Assembly (NCBI GenBank): GCA_023055355.1
Contig: JALJCS010000024.1
Span: 6,525,501 to 6,589,500, forward strand
DNA from: Agelaius tricolor
Taxonomy: Eukaryota > Chordata > Aves > Passeriformes > Icteridae
Length of the DNA: 64,000 nt
Reading direction: 5' to 3'
This document shows, piece after piece, positions 40,900 to 53,495 of this stretch. A program made the position numbers and the translations under genes. Position 1 is the first letter of the stretch. Each line of letters starts with the position of its first letter. The notes beneath the pieces are model-generated. The model ran no database searches. It was given only the letters and a program-made list of their open reading frames with translations, and had not been told where the DNA came from.

Positions 40900-40943
40900 A
40901 GTTATTGACAGAATTATCAATGGATAATTGATAATTGATAACT
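40900..40943. repeat. AT-rich inverted repeat, 10 plus 6 pairs
   Basis: Perfect 10-base arms, 40912-40921 with 40927-40936, surround a 5-base loop. A further six pairs, 40900-40905 with 40938-40943, close the structure after an asymmetric interior loop (six bases on the left, one on the right). Confidence 0.85.
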
Positions 40944-41297
40944 CATGTGTAGCATGAGTACCTTAACTGGCCCCCCATTCTTTCAAACACAGAGTAAAGA
41001 CCAGGCCTGCAGGAGACTCATTTTATTCATGTTATCTGTTGCTACTAACAAAAGAAAATTCTTGTAAGAAGATGTTATTTCTATGTTTACAGTTTCAGCA
41101 GCACCATGACTGACTGGGCTTATCAAAGACACTGAGAATGAAGTGAGAATTCTCTTTCAATTTTCCTTTGCCTTTCTGTAGGGGATTTAGTAGATATTAG
41201 AACAGCAAGCCTGCCAGCATGGAAAGGCCTGTGTTCAGGACAATGAAAAGGTCATGTACAAATGTGGCTTACAATAGAATAAACTGAAAGGCAGCAA

Positions 41298-41321
41298 GAG
41301 CCAGGAGGAGATTCCTGGCTC
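41298..41321. repeat. 9-base inverted repeat
   Basis: Perfect arms, 41298-41306 with 41313-41321, surround a 6-base loop. One or two such repeats are expected by chance in a window of this size. Confidence 0.8.
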
Positions 41322-43082
41322 ACAAGGGTGTGCAGTCAGAGGATGCCTGTTCACACAAACCCTCTCACACACAGACAAAGGACTGTGCCTGGCAACATGG
41401 CCAAACAGGCTCTACTTTTTGTTTTACATAAGAACTTTTTTAGTGATACACACATATGCACCATAAATTGCTCTCCAAGGCAAGCATGGACCTCCTGACA
41501 AAGCCAGATGCAGTCTGTGTAGTTATTATTTTAGAAGAAGTTAATGTGGATAACCCGAATACAAAGGTCTCTCAAAACTCCCAATACACAGAAACTTTAG
41601 TGCAGGGGAAAAACAGGGCCACTGAATCGAGGATGACTTTTCCCTCCAAATCACAGCTGAAGAAATATTTCAAAGGAAGGTGTTAAGTGGGCAGAGAGCT
41701 GTGAAGAGTGCTTTTCAAGAATATAAGCTACTTGGTCCTTTGCTGTTTTGCAGAAAGGAAGAAAGGCTCATTCCACAATCCTGACCAATTTTAATAATAA
41801 TGTTTGCCTTTCTGAGCCTCCTCCAGCTGGGAGGAATGCAGTTTTACCTACTTCATTCAGGAATGTGGTTTGACCTATTTCCATTGCAGACTATTCTGTC
41901 AGGTTTTGTGGTGTGTCATTAAGGCTGGCCATGTCACCACAAGACTGGCTGGGACTCTTTTTTTTCCCCAAAATGCCCAGCAGAGAGCACATGTGAACTG
42001 CTCCAGCACTGTGGGATGGAAGGTCAGCATGTCTGCACACTCACATTTATGACACATTTTCATATGCATACTCCCATGTTAACTGCAGTAACCACATATA
42101 GGAGGTTCAGAAAAGAGGATATTTTGTACTTGGGATTGCTTGTGCTACTACAAAGCAAAAAGTGAATATTCCAGAAAAATTTAAAACTGGACCTAAGAAT
42201 TGCTAGAGTCAGAAACAATTACTCTACCTTTACCAACACAACCAAGTCCAACTAAGACAAAGATGGCTCTCAAAGAACATCTAACAACCATCAGTTCTTT
42301 ACTTTAAAGTATATCTGTTAAAGAATGTAGCCAAAAATACAATATTGTAGAACCAGTAAGAAATACTGTAAGAACAGAAACACTGCAGCTGTTTCAGATA
42401 AATAGCAAAAGAGCCAGCTATTTTTTAGTATTAGAGTATCCCAAACAGCAATGACTGCATCCATGCAAATAGATTCTAATAATTTTATAAATAGATATTA
42501 TAGAAAACAAACATGAAATGTGATCTACAAGGTGCAGCTTACCTTTTCTTTTTTTTTTTCTACTTGGCTTGTGTAACATGGATAATTTGGATCAACATTT
42601 TCAGCCAATACCAGATGTTTAGGAAGCATTTCATTAATGTCAGACTACACTTGGCTCTAGAATGTTTCACAGCCAGCATCCACAGAATGATGTCTCATTG
42701 CACAACACAAACAGCCATACTACTGCCATAGACAAGCCCTCATTTTCTCAACTATTTGGTTGAAAGGAACCTTGAATAACCCAATGGACTAAGTTACAAA
42801 GAGGTAACACCAAAATACACATGGAATCCCTTGTGAAACATTTATCATATACACAATGCTTATCATGCATTAATTTTTCAGACTGTAAAAACACTGCAAA
42901 GCTAACACATCTGAAGGTGAATATAAAGAAATAAGATGTTATGTCAAAGGTTGATTCCAAACAATAAATCTGCTTTTACCTTATAAAGGAACAGATATTC
43001 TGTGGCAGATAAAATGAATTATCTTTTTGTTTAACTTGGCTGCAGCCACCCATTTTAAAATTACACTTTATTTATTACATGA

Positions 43083-43133
43083 GAAGAGTCATTCGACTCT
43101 TCCAACACTTTCAAGGTGTATCTCTACACCTTG
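43083..43133. repeat. Twin short hairpins with four-base loops
   Basis: The first has perfect 8-base arms, 43083-43090 with 43095-43102, and a 4-base loop. The second has perfect 9-base arms, 43112-43120 with 43125-43133, also with a 4-base loop. They are separated by nine bases. Confidence 0.9.
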
Positions 43134-46100
43134 CCTGCTCTCAAGGCTTTACTGTGAAATTTAACCAAATATGTACAAGCAAACAAAAGCCAATAATGTA
43201 ATTGTACACAATTAAATCTTTCACCAAGATGCAAGCTCCTTGATAGCTTTTGTATTTCAAAGGACACTTGGAGCCAGTTTAAGTAGCAGTACTCATACAT
43301 AATGGAAAACAGGACTGTGAATAAGAAGGTTATGACAGACATTTCAGGTAACCACCTATGATACTGTAGGTTTTGGGCTGTGCTTGTTGGTCATTGACAT
43401 TCATCCAAAATCAGTGAAAGCAGCAAAGTCTAAACCCAAACAACCAAAGTCAACATTGGTCCAAATTTAAGTATTTTACATTTGTGCTAAAACACAGCAA
43501 CAGCTGTAGAAATCTGTGTCCACTCACAGATGTCTCCTTTTAAATTTGTCTGGAAATGTTTGGTTCATTAAACCTGAAATGTGCTTTGTATGAATGCAGA
43601 TTGTATGAGATTCTCTGAAAGAATTTCTCATTTGTGTTATTCACATACAAACCCTCAGAGTATCTTAAAAATGCATTAAATATACAGTAGGGACAAACAA
43701 AACGAATTTAAAAGCTCTATGTTTCAAAAACAATGAATACAAAAAAATCAACTGAATTTTCACATTTTCAAATGAATCACAAAAAACTTGGCTTGGTTTT
43801 GTTTCTTTATCTTTGAAATCTTAAATCAAAAGCAATAGTGGGTCACTTCTTGCAAAGGAGAAAGCCCAGCAGACCCATTGTACTCTACATCACAGAATCA
43901 GAAATACGGGATGCAATTATGTCACTAAATTTAAAAGGAAATTAAGACCAGCCTTTAAGTCTCTGATTTCAGAAAAGGTCTTCAATCACAACTGATCTTC
44001 AGGAAAAGATCTCAGAAGATTGTCAGTGGTGCCTGTAAAAAGAGAGGGCTCAAGTTTCAGCCACACAAACTCACCCCAAGTAGGTCTAAGAAGAAAAGTC
44101 TATAACAATATTACAAATGATTACTAGAAAAGTGTTTACATAATTCAGTGAGTAACCTCACCATTCATGTTATCCAAATACCTGTGACATCAGGGATTCC
44201 CATTCACTTTCTCTGGGAATCTCCAGCAAACTACACAAGCAGGGGCAGAAGTAGAATGTAACTCTGTGCAACAAAACAGATAACACCTTCCTGCTGTAGT
44301 GGGAATTTATAGCTGGTGACTCCACTTCTCAGTGAATTCAAAATCCATGCAAGAATTCCATCCATTAATTGGTACCATTCTGATGCAAAGATTCACCCAG
44401 AGATGCATTTTAAGACCAAGGTACTCTCTAGGATAGCTTGGTAAGTGATGTACAGCAGCAGGTGAGACTCTTGACAGTAGAGAAAGGAGAAAATTTCCAA
44501 GAAGTTTTCTGTGATTTCACACATTCCTAATGATCTACAAAGGACATTACAGTCATAAACCTTGCTGGAAGTTTTTACAAAGGGTCAGTAGCCCAATTCT
44601 TAAATACAAATTAGTGTTCATTTAAAAATTGATGAGAGACTGTCTATGAATTATAAAACAGTGCAGTTCTTTGGACTTAAATGATATCAATTTATTTGCA
44701 CTAGTTGGCCTAAACAAATCTCTCATGTCCATTATTTAACACCACAGGTATTGAATAACTAAAGATATATACATGTGTGTCTCATGTATGTGAATTTCCT
44801 TGTATACAGAGGTACATTTAGAATATTCTAGTTCTTACAATATTTCTCAAAACACATTACCATGAGCTCCCCAACTTTCATTGTTTGCTCATACAGAGTT
44901 TAGCACAATGGCCACCTTAGGCTCTAAGATGTACAATATCAATAACAAACACTTTTTATCCAATCTACAATATTTAGGATTCTCTCCCATTTGAATATTT
45001 TTATCCTTATGGTAAATGAAAAAAACCCAAACCAAAATGTTTGCAGGCAAATCTATGTTACTGATTGCATACAATTTCTAAACCAACTTCAGCAAGTTGG
45101 TACATTGCTCCCACTGATATTTGAGTAGGCTGTAACTGGAAATCTCACCAAGGCAGTAGTCAACTCTGGGTTCCAGTTTGCTAAGAAGAACAAACAGCAA
45201 CTACAAAGGCCATGTAAAGGTTCAAACACAATAGTTCAGGGAAGACAAAGGTTGCATCCATGAGAAATGATAAGAGGAAAATTACAGGGGTTTTGGTAAG
45301 AGATATGTAATTCCCATATCAGTAAGATAAAACCCCAACCTACTTCCCATCCTGCTTTTTGCAGTACCTCTAGTGTTTCTTTTTGGATACTCTCAGCAGA
45401 AACACAATAAAAAGTAGGCTAAAACCTGTTGTTCTAACATGTGCTAGTTTTGATATTGTTGGAAACTCTGGTTGGAAGAGAAATTCTGAGAATCATGGCT
45501 TCTTACAAATATTTTAACTGAACTGAGTGGCTACACACTCAATTTTAGAGTCACTTAAACCCGAGCCAGAACATTATATGCTATTATTTAGGTAACAGCA
45601 TATAGTTTTTTAGCTAAGGACTATGCTTTAAGGAATGACCCCAGAAGCTACATTTAAAGGAGACTAAAACAAGCTTTAATGCAGAACTTTATTTCTTGTC
45701 TTTGAAAACCCTAATATTTTTAAAGTCAAGAGGGTTTTAAAATATAAGCAAATTATAACCCCTTAGCTATTTCCTCTCTCTTTTAAGAGAAACAGGTCAA
45801 GAGGGTAAAAAACCCCCACCAATCGACCCAACCACCCTTAAAGCACACCAAGGCTTCAGAACTTTGTCTTGAGAAAGCAATAATGTAACTTTATGCAAAT
45901 CCCTCTAGCTAGAAATCACCAAAAGAACTTGACTGGACCAGAGTATTACCCCATGTGTGAGCAATGCCCAGCTCCACACACAGGACACGTGCTAAAAGCC
46001 CCATCTGCTGTCAACCTCCTGAATTCCACACTGGGGGGATTTACTTTTCCTACACTGCAAGATTTGCAGAAGCCTGTCCTTAGCTTCTCCTGCCCCTGTA

Positions 46101-49100
46101 GAGGTGGGCAATCTGAGGTTGGCTCAGTAAAATAAGGAATTTCTCTAACAAATTCCCAGGTGCTATCTACAGTCAGGGAAAAGTCCTGAGCATTGAACTC
46201 TGTCGAATTTAAAATCAACAGCAAGAACTTCTGCTCCAGACCCTGGAAGCTTCTGTAGCTCCCCACTCTGCTGGAAGAACATCCTGAATCTTTCCTCAGC
46301 TGTTCAGACCTCAAACTGCAGAGCATTCTCACTTGGACTTTGTAAAATCCACAGCTGGTAAAGTAGCATCTTGCTAAACAGATCCACTGTAAGAAACTCA
46401 GCCTAGGAGAACTTATGGCTTACTCAAACTCATCAACACTCTGGACTGGGTTTTCAGATGAATGCAAAGATAGAGTACTCCAAATGGAAATTAAAATAAA
46501 CAACACAGCCAGTGCAGAATTTATCAACTTTAACAGTGCTCTCTCCCAAATAGCTTTTTTGATCATTATAGATAAAACTTCTATAAGTGTGCATATGAAC
46601 AAATAACTGAAAAGCATTAGTAATCAACAGTGGTGCTTTCTAACCATCAAATTTAATGTCAGATACTTGCAAGGTACCACACTTGCTGCTTTTCCTAAAT
46701 TAAACCAAAAAGGGATAAAACTGCAAGATAAAGTTATTGTAAAATTCAAGAAAAAACAAGAAGTTAGAATATTATCTGGGTTTTACTATGACTTTTTTAA
46801 ATACTACCATGACATTTTTTCCAACACTTTCTTGTACTCAAACTTGCATTTAAAGCTCTCAATCATTCGCTCACACTGCAAAAGGATAACTAAAATGAGA
46901 TTAAACAACAGAAATATTTAAACTTCAAAAATATACATTGAACTGGAAAAACTGAAAGTGAAATCCACAAATAGTATAGGACTCATGATGAAATGGTATG
47001 GAAAACCAGCTGTGGTATCCAAGCCAGGGACAGAGATATATCAGGCCCAGTTTTTACACTTGATGCAGAACTTGACAAAGGACAGGCAGAGCTTGGATAC
47101 CTGATAAATATTTCAGGGCAAAGAGTAATTTTATAGAGCTCATTAGCAATGCCCTCTCCATAGGCAAGCCACAGTTCTGCATGGCATCAAACAAGTGAAT
47201 TAATTCATTCAGCATGCAGATCCACTTCCCAGCACAAGGAACTCTGAGGGATATGGAAACTTGGTAGCATGACATTTTCATGTTGCTTCCATCAGTTCCC
47301 TCAAAAAATGATACAAAAACAAGCAGCAGAAACATGAATGCATCCCAGGGTCTAGAAGAATCCCACAGAAATTCCATATCCAGATGTGGTAGTCAAAGCT
47401 GAGAAAAGCTAATGAAAGTATTAGGTGGAACCTTAAAATTTTAATTAGAAAAGACAGCTTTCTCTTTTTCACCTTCAATACAGCTGTAAGGATGAGGAAA
47501 TCCTCTCTCTTTTTCCTCCAATCCAATTGTGGTTTTACAATATATCTTTAGACATGGACAAAAACTCTGCAAAAACTGCAGTTACTATAGTGATTTTAAT
47601 TACACATAATCTGAAAACTCCCAAACATGCTATTCTAAGGGTTTTACTGAGGGAAAAAACACTAATCTGTAAAATAAAACCTAATTTCTGAAAGCTAGTA
47701 ATTTTGTTCTATTACTATCACAGGGAACACCAAGTGACATTCAACAGCAGATTTTTTACACATCACTAAAATGAAAATGATTATAATTGTGGCCAAATTA
47801 CTAAAAATGAAAATTGCAACTGAGCTATGTAGAAAGAAGAACACAAGCCCATTATGATCACTTTGTGTCAGTCTCCAGCCATATGGTATGTTTGATATGC
47901 CACTTGGAATACAGCCCCCAAATGGGAAATTTGGAGTGTCTACCAATTCTGCCAGAACTGTCTTATTGCCTCTGCCACTGATTCCAGTCAGCCTAAAATA
48001 TTGCCCTATTTTACTTGATTTACACAGAGAGCAATATATTCTATATTTACTTCAACCACATTGAACATTTTAACACCTCTAAAATATGAAGTTTATAATT
48101 TTAATAGGGAAAGACCAAAAAATTTCCAACAACTGAATTCTCACCTTCCCACTGTAACAAGCACTTGTTAACATTAGCTGCCTGGGTTATTACTTGGAAA
48201 AAATAAAATCTGCATCCAGTTACTTGTTACTAAAGACAAAGATATGCATAAAATATAGAACACTCTGTAGAATATCCTAGAAAGGAACACTATAACTTAG
48301 AAAATGCTACACCATTTTGAGATTTAATTTTTTTTGTCTTGCAGGGTGAAGAACAAGATAGGCATGAAACACATCAAGAAGAATCCTGGCGGTGAAAACC
48401 CTGAGACATCTGCTTCAGTCACACACGTCTCACTGACTAAAATGAGAAGCAAAAGCTGACAGACCTCATCAAAGCTGACTTTTTGTTTTGCTGGTACTGC
48501 TCAGCTGGTTGTTGGGGCAAGGGATTTAGCAGCTGAACAAAAAGACTGTATACAGCAACCTATTTATGAGTGTATTAATACTGCCCTCACAGTGCTTGAG
48601 TGACAGAGCTGTGCAAAACAGCAGACTCTCACTGCCTAAGAGACACACAAAGGGTTTGCAGTTCAAAATCATTAGGCAGGAATAGCATCTATAGTGGAAG
48701 TGATTCAGATTTGCTCAAGGTATAAAACCCCTTTCTCTTCCCACAGCTCTGCTCACCAAGCTCTTTATTTCCAGGACTCCAGTAAAAGCCATGTAAAGCC
48801 ATTACTAACAGCCTTTTTCTGGTTGTGAGCAATCTCTCCATAAAGAGCAGCTCTACAGAAAAAAAAAGGAGACAGAAAATCTACAGAAATGCACTGTCAG
48901 ACCCAAAATGACAGTACCAAACATTAATGCAGAACAAATCTGTCATTTTGTAGAGCTTCAATGTGAGCTGAGCACGTTAACAAAGGCAAAAGTGCAAGAC
49001 AGAAGAACTGGAGACAGAGCTGATCAGGTGGACTGACCACTCAGTTAAAATACATTGTTCATGTATTTGTTGTACTCCATGTTATGATCTACAAGGTCCC

Positions 49101-49444
49101 CAGAGTAGCTGTGGTCTCTGTTAAAACCTGCAGCCATGTAATTTGTGCTGTAGCTTTGATAGCTTAAGCTCTGGACCATGAGATGAAAGAACTTAATTCT
49201 CCTACTATAATTCACAGTCCTGGAGAACAACCAAGTTCTTTTTCCTTCTTGAATCCTTTTCAAGGCGCTGATTTCTACTGATGAGAAAGCACTGTATAAA
49301 ACCTGCTCCTGTAAGAAACTGTCCACCCACAGGAATTTTGTTTGGTCTGAGAGATGGGCAAGAAACTGGCTCAGAGCTCCCACTCAGTGCTGATCCATGC
49401 TCTGTACCTGGGCTGGCAGCCTGCCACGAGTGGGAATCCCCAGG

Positions 49445-50150
49445 GATGGACATTTGGCCTCACTTGCTCAGCATCACCAAAACAATCTGGATGACAAGAG
49501 TGTGAGCACTGTCCCCAGGTGTGCTGGTGACACCACACTGGGTGGTGAGGTGGACGTGCCAGCAGGGAAAGCCATGTGACAGAGCAGGACAGGCTGGAAC
49601 AGGGAGCTGCCAAGAGGAGAGTGGAGTTTCACAGGGACAAGTGCAAGGTCCTGCAGCAGTGATGACACCAAAGAGCCCGGCACGGGCTGGGATCCTTTGG
49701 GGACCTGGGGGTGCACACCAAGAGCTGAACAGGGCCCAGCAGTGGAGCTCTGCAGCAATGACAGCAAATCAGATGCTGCCATGCACCCACAGGGGCACCA
49801 CCAGCAGAGATGAGAGATGGGACTGTCCCAAACCACCAAGAGCTTGTCAGGCCCACCTGGAGCACCCCTGTGTGCAGCTGTGGTCTCCACAGTTTGGGAA
49901 AGGGAACAGATGGACTGGAAAGGGTCCAAAGGAGGGCCAGGAAGATGATGGGGAACCAGCCCTATGAGGAGAGACTGAAAGAATTATATCAGTATTTTAT
50001 TCCCTGGAGAAGGCTCCAGGGGACCTCATCACTGTACATAAAGAGTGGCTGTAAAGAGGATGGAGGCTGAATCTCCACAAGAAGCCACATGGAGAGGACA
50101 AGTTGCACCAGGGGAGGTTTCATCTTGATATAACAAATATTTTACACGAA
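49445..50150 (+). mobile_element. CR1-type LINE fragment, lacking its 3' end
   Basis: The plus strand follows CR1 sequence as I know it. It has the stretch before and after the threonine-rich GACACCA...GGTGG segment, the block ending in GGGGAACCAGCC...TATGAGGAGAGACTGAAAG, and the GCACCAGGGGAGGTTT block. Similarity fades soon after that block, near 50150, so the usual CR1 3' tail with ATTCTATGA-like repeats is missing. Reading frames are broken and nothing intact is encoded. It sits antisense inside a ZFYVE28 intron. Boundaries are approximate. Confidence 0.8.
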
Positions 50151-51723
50151 GAACGATCAATGTCTGCCCACATATGCACAAATACAGATATTCTAACTGA
50201 AATATCTAGATAAATATCCCACTCTAATTGCTGGCAGATTCTTGCTGTTTTGGCATAAACTTGAGTCACAATTTATTGCAGATACTGCCTTTTACAGACT
50301 GTAAACAATGTGCTAAAACTTCACCACCAATTTTTGTAAATGCCTAAAATAGTAGAAAAATATACCAAAACCCATCAGTAGTTAGGCTGCAATGACATAT
50401 CTCAAAAAAACCCCAACCTGTTGACTAGAGAAAGTATCTAGTGTAACACTAAGGTTAGTTTTAAGAGTTATTACTTACATTTAAAGTTCTCATTTATTGG
50501 CTCTTTAGAACCTTAAAATAAAGGAGTTTACCATGTAAAGTTTACTCTAGGCAGACAAACCCCTGAATAGATTCATCAGTCTTTCTTTCTCCCTGGCACT
50601 CTTACAACAAAAACTCCAATGAGACTCGAAATCCACTAATTGTAACTACCCTGTTCTTCTGTTGTCTCACTTATTTTTCCTTGTCATTCCTAAATCAACA
50701 TTTTTCTTGCATTTTATAGCTGCAGTCTTTCAGAGAACTTAGGTCCAAACTCTGAGCATATCATATTATTGTTTCCTGAGAAAGCTGACTACTGGTATGG
50801 GCATTTCAAGTCTGGATACTGCTTAATGAATATTTGAAAAAAATTATTTTCTGAACTGGGCTGAACATTTAACTTCTTGATCACCAGACCTCTGAGACTA
50901 GAAAGAGGAAAATTTTACACAGATCAGGTACCAATGAAATCAAATTTTCCTTAGCAAAATCATTTGAGAACCCAAACCACTGGTTTGAACACTGCTTTGG
51001 GATCCAAGGAGTGGGAATTTTCTCCCTGGTTCTCCATTTGGAAAACAATAAATGTACATTTCTACAGAATTCCATATATTCAATACTTCATTGTTTCAAA
51101 TCAATTCCATCTGTGCTATTAAATACACAATTAGTTCAACATAACTACTGCAGAGTTAAACTGGTTTTGGTATTACAGCCAAATTTCCTGAAGATATCCC
51201 CAAACATGCTGCAATCTGACAACATGACTGTCAGTCTCAGTACTGATTATTTAATAGCACAAAGGAATTGTTTATGTTTCACAGGAGGATGAAAGACCAC
51301 ATAAGTGTATTTCAAGAATTCTATCTTTTGGCAATTATTTTTCAGATAAAAATTGCAAATGTTACATTTAATGTCTAATTGTTGTTAAGTGTAAACATCA
51401 AGAAATTAGATACATTAGAAGTGCATATTTCAGATGAAAAAGAAACAAACTCCCAAATTAGGTATTATTTTGGATATGCATATGGCATCATGGAAAACCC
51501 AGTTATTTCAGAAAAGAACATTTTAAAGATTTTCTTTGCAAGGAACATGTTTGTTGCAGTAAACAAATAATGCAACTCTAGAGAAGCTGTTTAATGGCCA
51601 AATAAAACTCTCTAAAGAGAGAACAGGAGCATATAAAAATAACATATTCTCAAAAATTATACAAATAGATGCACTGAATATTACATTTCCATGCACAAAG
51701 ATCTAAGAACATACTGCTGTGAA

Positions 51724-51757
51724 GCAGTTAGAACTTTAGAGCAGTTAGAACTTTAGA
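51724..51757. repeat. Two perfect 17-base tandem copies
   Basis: The 17 bases at 51724-51740 are repeated exactly at 51741-51757. Confidence 0.95.
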
Positions 51758-52550
51758 ACTTGCTTTTTTCTTTAATTTCATTAAAACAAGTTGTTTTTAA
51801 ACTAAGTCTTTCAAAAGGGGAAACTCCTGCCATTACAGTCAAGCAGGCACTTTGCTGGTTTGTTTTACTGGACCACAAACTACATCTCTGGTAATATCAG
51901 ATTGCAGAAAAATGGACAGCTTAGATTTCATCAAGCCACCCAGGGATGATGCATTGCTGTTTTTCAGTGGACAAGAGCACAAAGGCAAATACTGCCTTAA
52001 AAATCAAACTTCCTTTCACCTAACTACCAACACAGTGGCAACTGCAGCACTAATGGACAAAGGCAACCCAGTAAGGCCTGCCAAAGAGGTGGTGCATCTA
52101 ATCAAGGCTTATTCTGACTGCTCCAGTTATTCCTGAAGAGTCACTGAGGCTACACCTACCATGCATTCAGACAGCCCTGTGTGAAACAGTCTTCAATGTA
52201 CACAGTACTTGGAACAGGGCAACTGCTGCATGCAGGTAAATTGGATTTTGTTTGAAGAACAGTCAAAAGGAAATGTATTTTAAAATTAAAACAATGAAGA
52301 ACAGTTTTTGTTGCCTCTTTCTGCCCTTATTTGAAAAATACATAACTCTAAAAAATTGAACTTGAAAACAGGTGCATCCTAAAAAAAATCCTCCAATTGT
52401 TATTTGTGGTATTGCATTACTATTAGAAAAGCCATCTTATCTCCTCTTTTTATCCCCAAACCTAGATGAAATTTCAAAATCCTGAAGTTCAAATGAAGTT
52501 CTGGGAAAAAAAAACCAAATGAAAAAGAGAGGACAAGAAGCAGTGGAGGA

Positions 52551-52591
52551 TGAAGTAGTGGTATTTCATCAACTGAAGTAGTGGTATTTCA
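52551..52591. repeat. 18-base direct duplication
   Basis: The 18 bases at 52551-52568 recur exactly at 52574-52591 after a 5-base spacer. Confidence 0.95.
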
Positions 52592-52779
52592 ATCTGTCTG
52601 TACCAGAGCAAAAATGTTATTGCATACAGTGCATGCAATACATCTCATACATGTATGTTATGCAAACAGTGAAAAATGCAAAGATTTCATTTTTATGTTT
52701 TAGTTACATTTTTCTGTCCTAAATTTAATTACATTATCACTCTCAATAAGTGCTTTGAGTAAGACTGAAGTTAAAAGTC

Positions 52780-52926
52780 CCAGGTAGTTTCAGAAGATGA
52801 GAATATAAAATAGTATTGCTAAAAACACCAAGGTCATGGTTTCAATCCCTGTATGGGCCATTCACTTAGAAACTGAGCTCCATGACATCTGTGGGGCCCT
52901 TCCAGCCCAGAATATTCTGTGAACTC
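52780..52926 (+). mobile_element. tRNA-Ile-derived SINE with CR1-like tail
   Basis: Bases 52780-52860 align over most of their length with a vertebrate tRNA-Ile. There is an A-box-like TAGTTTCAGAAG at 52785, an anticodon-arm region reading TTGCTAAAAACACCAAGG, a B-box-like GGTTTCAATCC at 52838-52848 and the acceptor end GTATGGGCCA. The tail, 52861-52926, reads TGGGGCCCTTCCAGCCCAGAATATTCTGTGA, here in two parts, and resembles a CR1 3' end. This head-and-tail design matches the TguSINE1 family of passerine birds as I remember it. It is a decayed copy rather than a functional tRNA gene: no clover leaf survives, and the variable and anticodon arms are altered. No clear target-site duplication was seen. 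Confidence 0.8.
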
Positions 52927-53390
52927 AGAAGCAGCTCTTCACTGCATTCTTACCAGTGTTGGCCAGCAATAGGGTGTAAGTTAAACTGTTAACTGAAACA
53001 TCTTTTATTTTACAAGGCAAAACAAAATGATAGAGACATGTTTTTTAGAAAGCTAAAAGCTGGCTAAGAAAAACATTTGTAACTTGTCAAGCTACAACCT
53101 GAAGTGTCTTCTGAGAATTGCTACATGGATAAATACAAGTGAGATCATGGACATATGTAAGTGGTTCCTGCATGCATTAAAAACTTTTCCATAAACAGTT
53201 GCCTCATTTGTCACAGCATTGAAGAAAGCTGGCAGGTTAAAAAAAAATACATAAAAATCAGAAAGCACCTGTAGTTCAAAAGGAAGAATACTCAGAAGTG
53301 TTGCTGTCACTTGATTAATTCAATGAAAATTTTTAACCAAGCATAACTCAGTAGCATTTGTCAAATCTGACTGCAAAGCGATGTTATTAC

Positions 53391-53495
53391 CTCAGAGCGT
53401 AAATGCTGGAGAGACTACAGGTAGTGACAGAAACACTCTCATAGTCACTGCTGGAGATGGAGCTGAGGGGGGAATCACGTAAGCCATCCTGAGAA
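53391..53495 (-). CDS. ZFYVE28: Probable ZFYVE28 serine-rich symmetric exon
   Basis: The exon is 105 bases. It takes two bases from upstream, adds 34 codons and leaves AG, which joins the C of the exon at 39303-39457 to make Ser. The translation, from [19 protein letters not shown] to [15 protein letters not shown], is serine-rich and looks coding. The acceptor GTGTTTTTCCAG and donor GAG|GTAATA are good. Both flanking phases are 2, so the exon can be included or skipped without changing frame. I do not remember this segment in the human protein, so it may be a bird-retained or alternative exon. Many Ser/Thr and two Tyr residues make it a plausible phosphorylated stretch, but that is inference. 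Confidence 0.65.

Larger units (their letters stand above)
39458..53390 (-). other. ZFYVE28: ZFYVE28 intron of 13.9 kb
   Basis: This phase-2 intron holds a truncated CR1 fragment (about 49445-50150), the tRNA-Ile-like SINE (52780-52926), inverted repeats at 40900-40943, 41298-41321 and 43083-43133, and two short tandem duplications (51724-51757 and 52551-52591). Open frames at 45946-46332 and 47054-47377 on the minus strand lack recognisable domains and conserved-looking splice borders. The intron end depends on the 53391-53495 exon being real. Confidence 0.75.

Noticed and set aside
45946..46332. Minus-strand 128-codon frame with several CxxC-like pairs inside a ZFYVE28 intron
   Set aside because: The Cys pairs do not fit a known finger, the frame has no good splice borders and no match was recognised.
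47054..47377. Minus-strand 107-codon frame inside the same intron
   Set aside because: It looked briefly like coding sequence but matches no family I know and has no clear acceptor-donor pair.
49474..49967. Frames of 151 and 148 codons on both strands
   Set aside because: They fall inside the CR1 fragment and are not host genes.
52780..52860. Functional tRNA-Ile gene
   Set aside because: The anticodon and variable regions are altered, the clover leaf does not close and a CR1-like tail follows directly, so this is a SINE.
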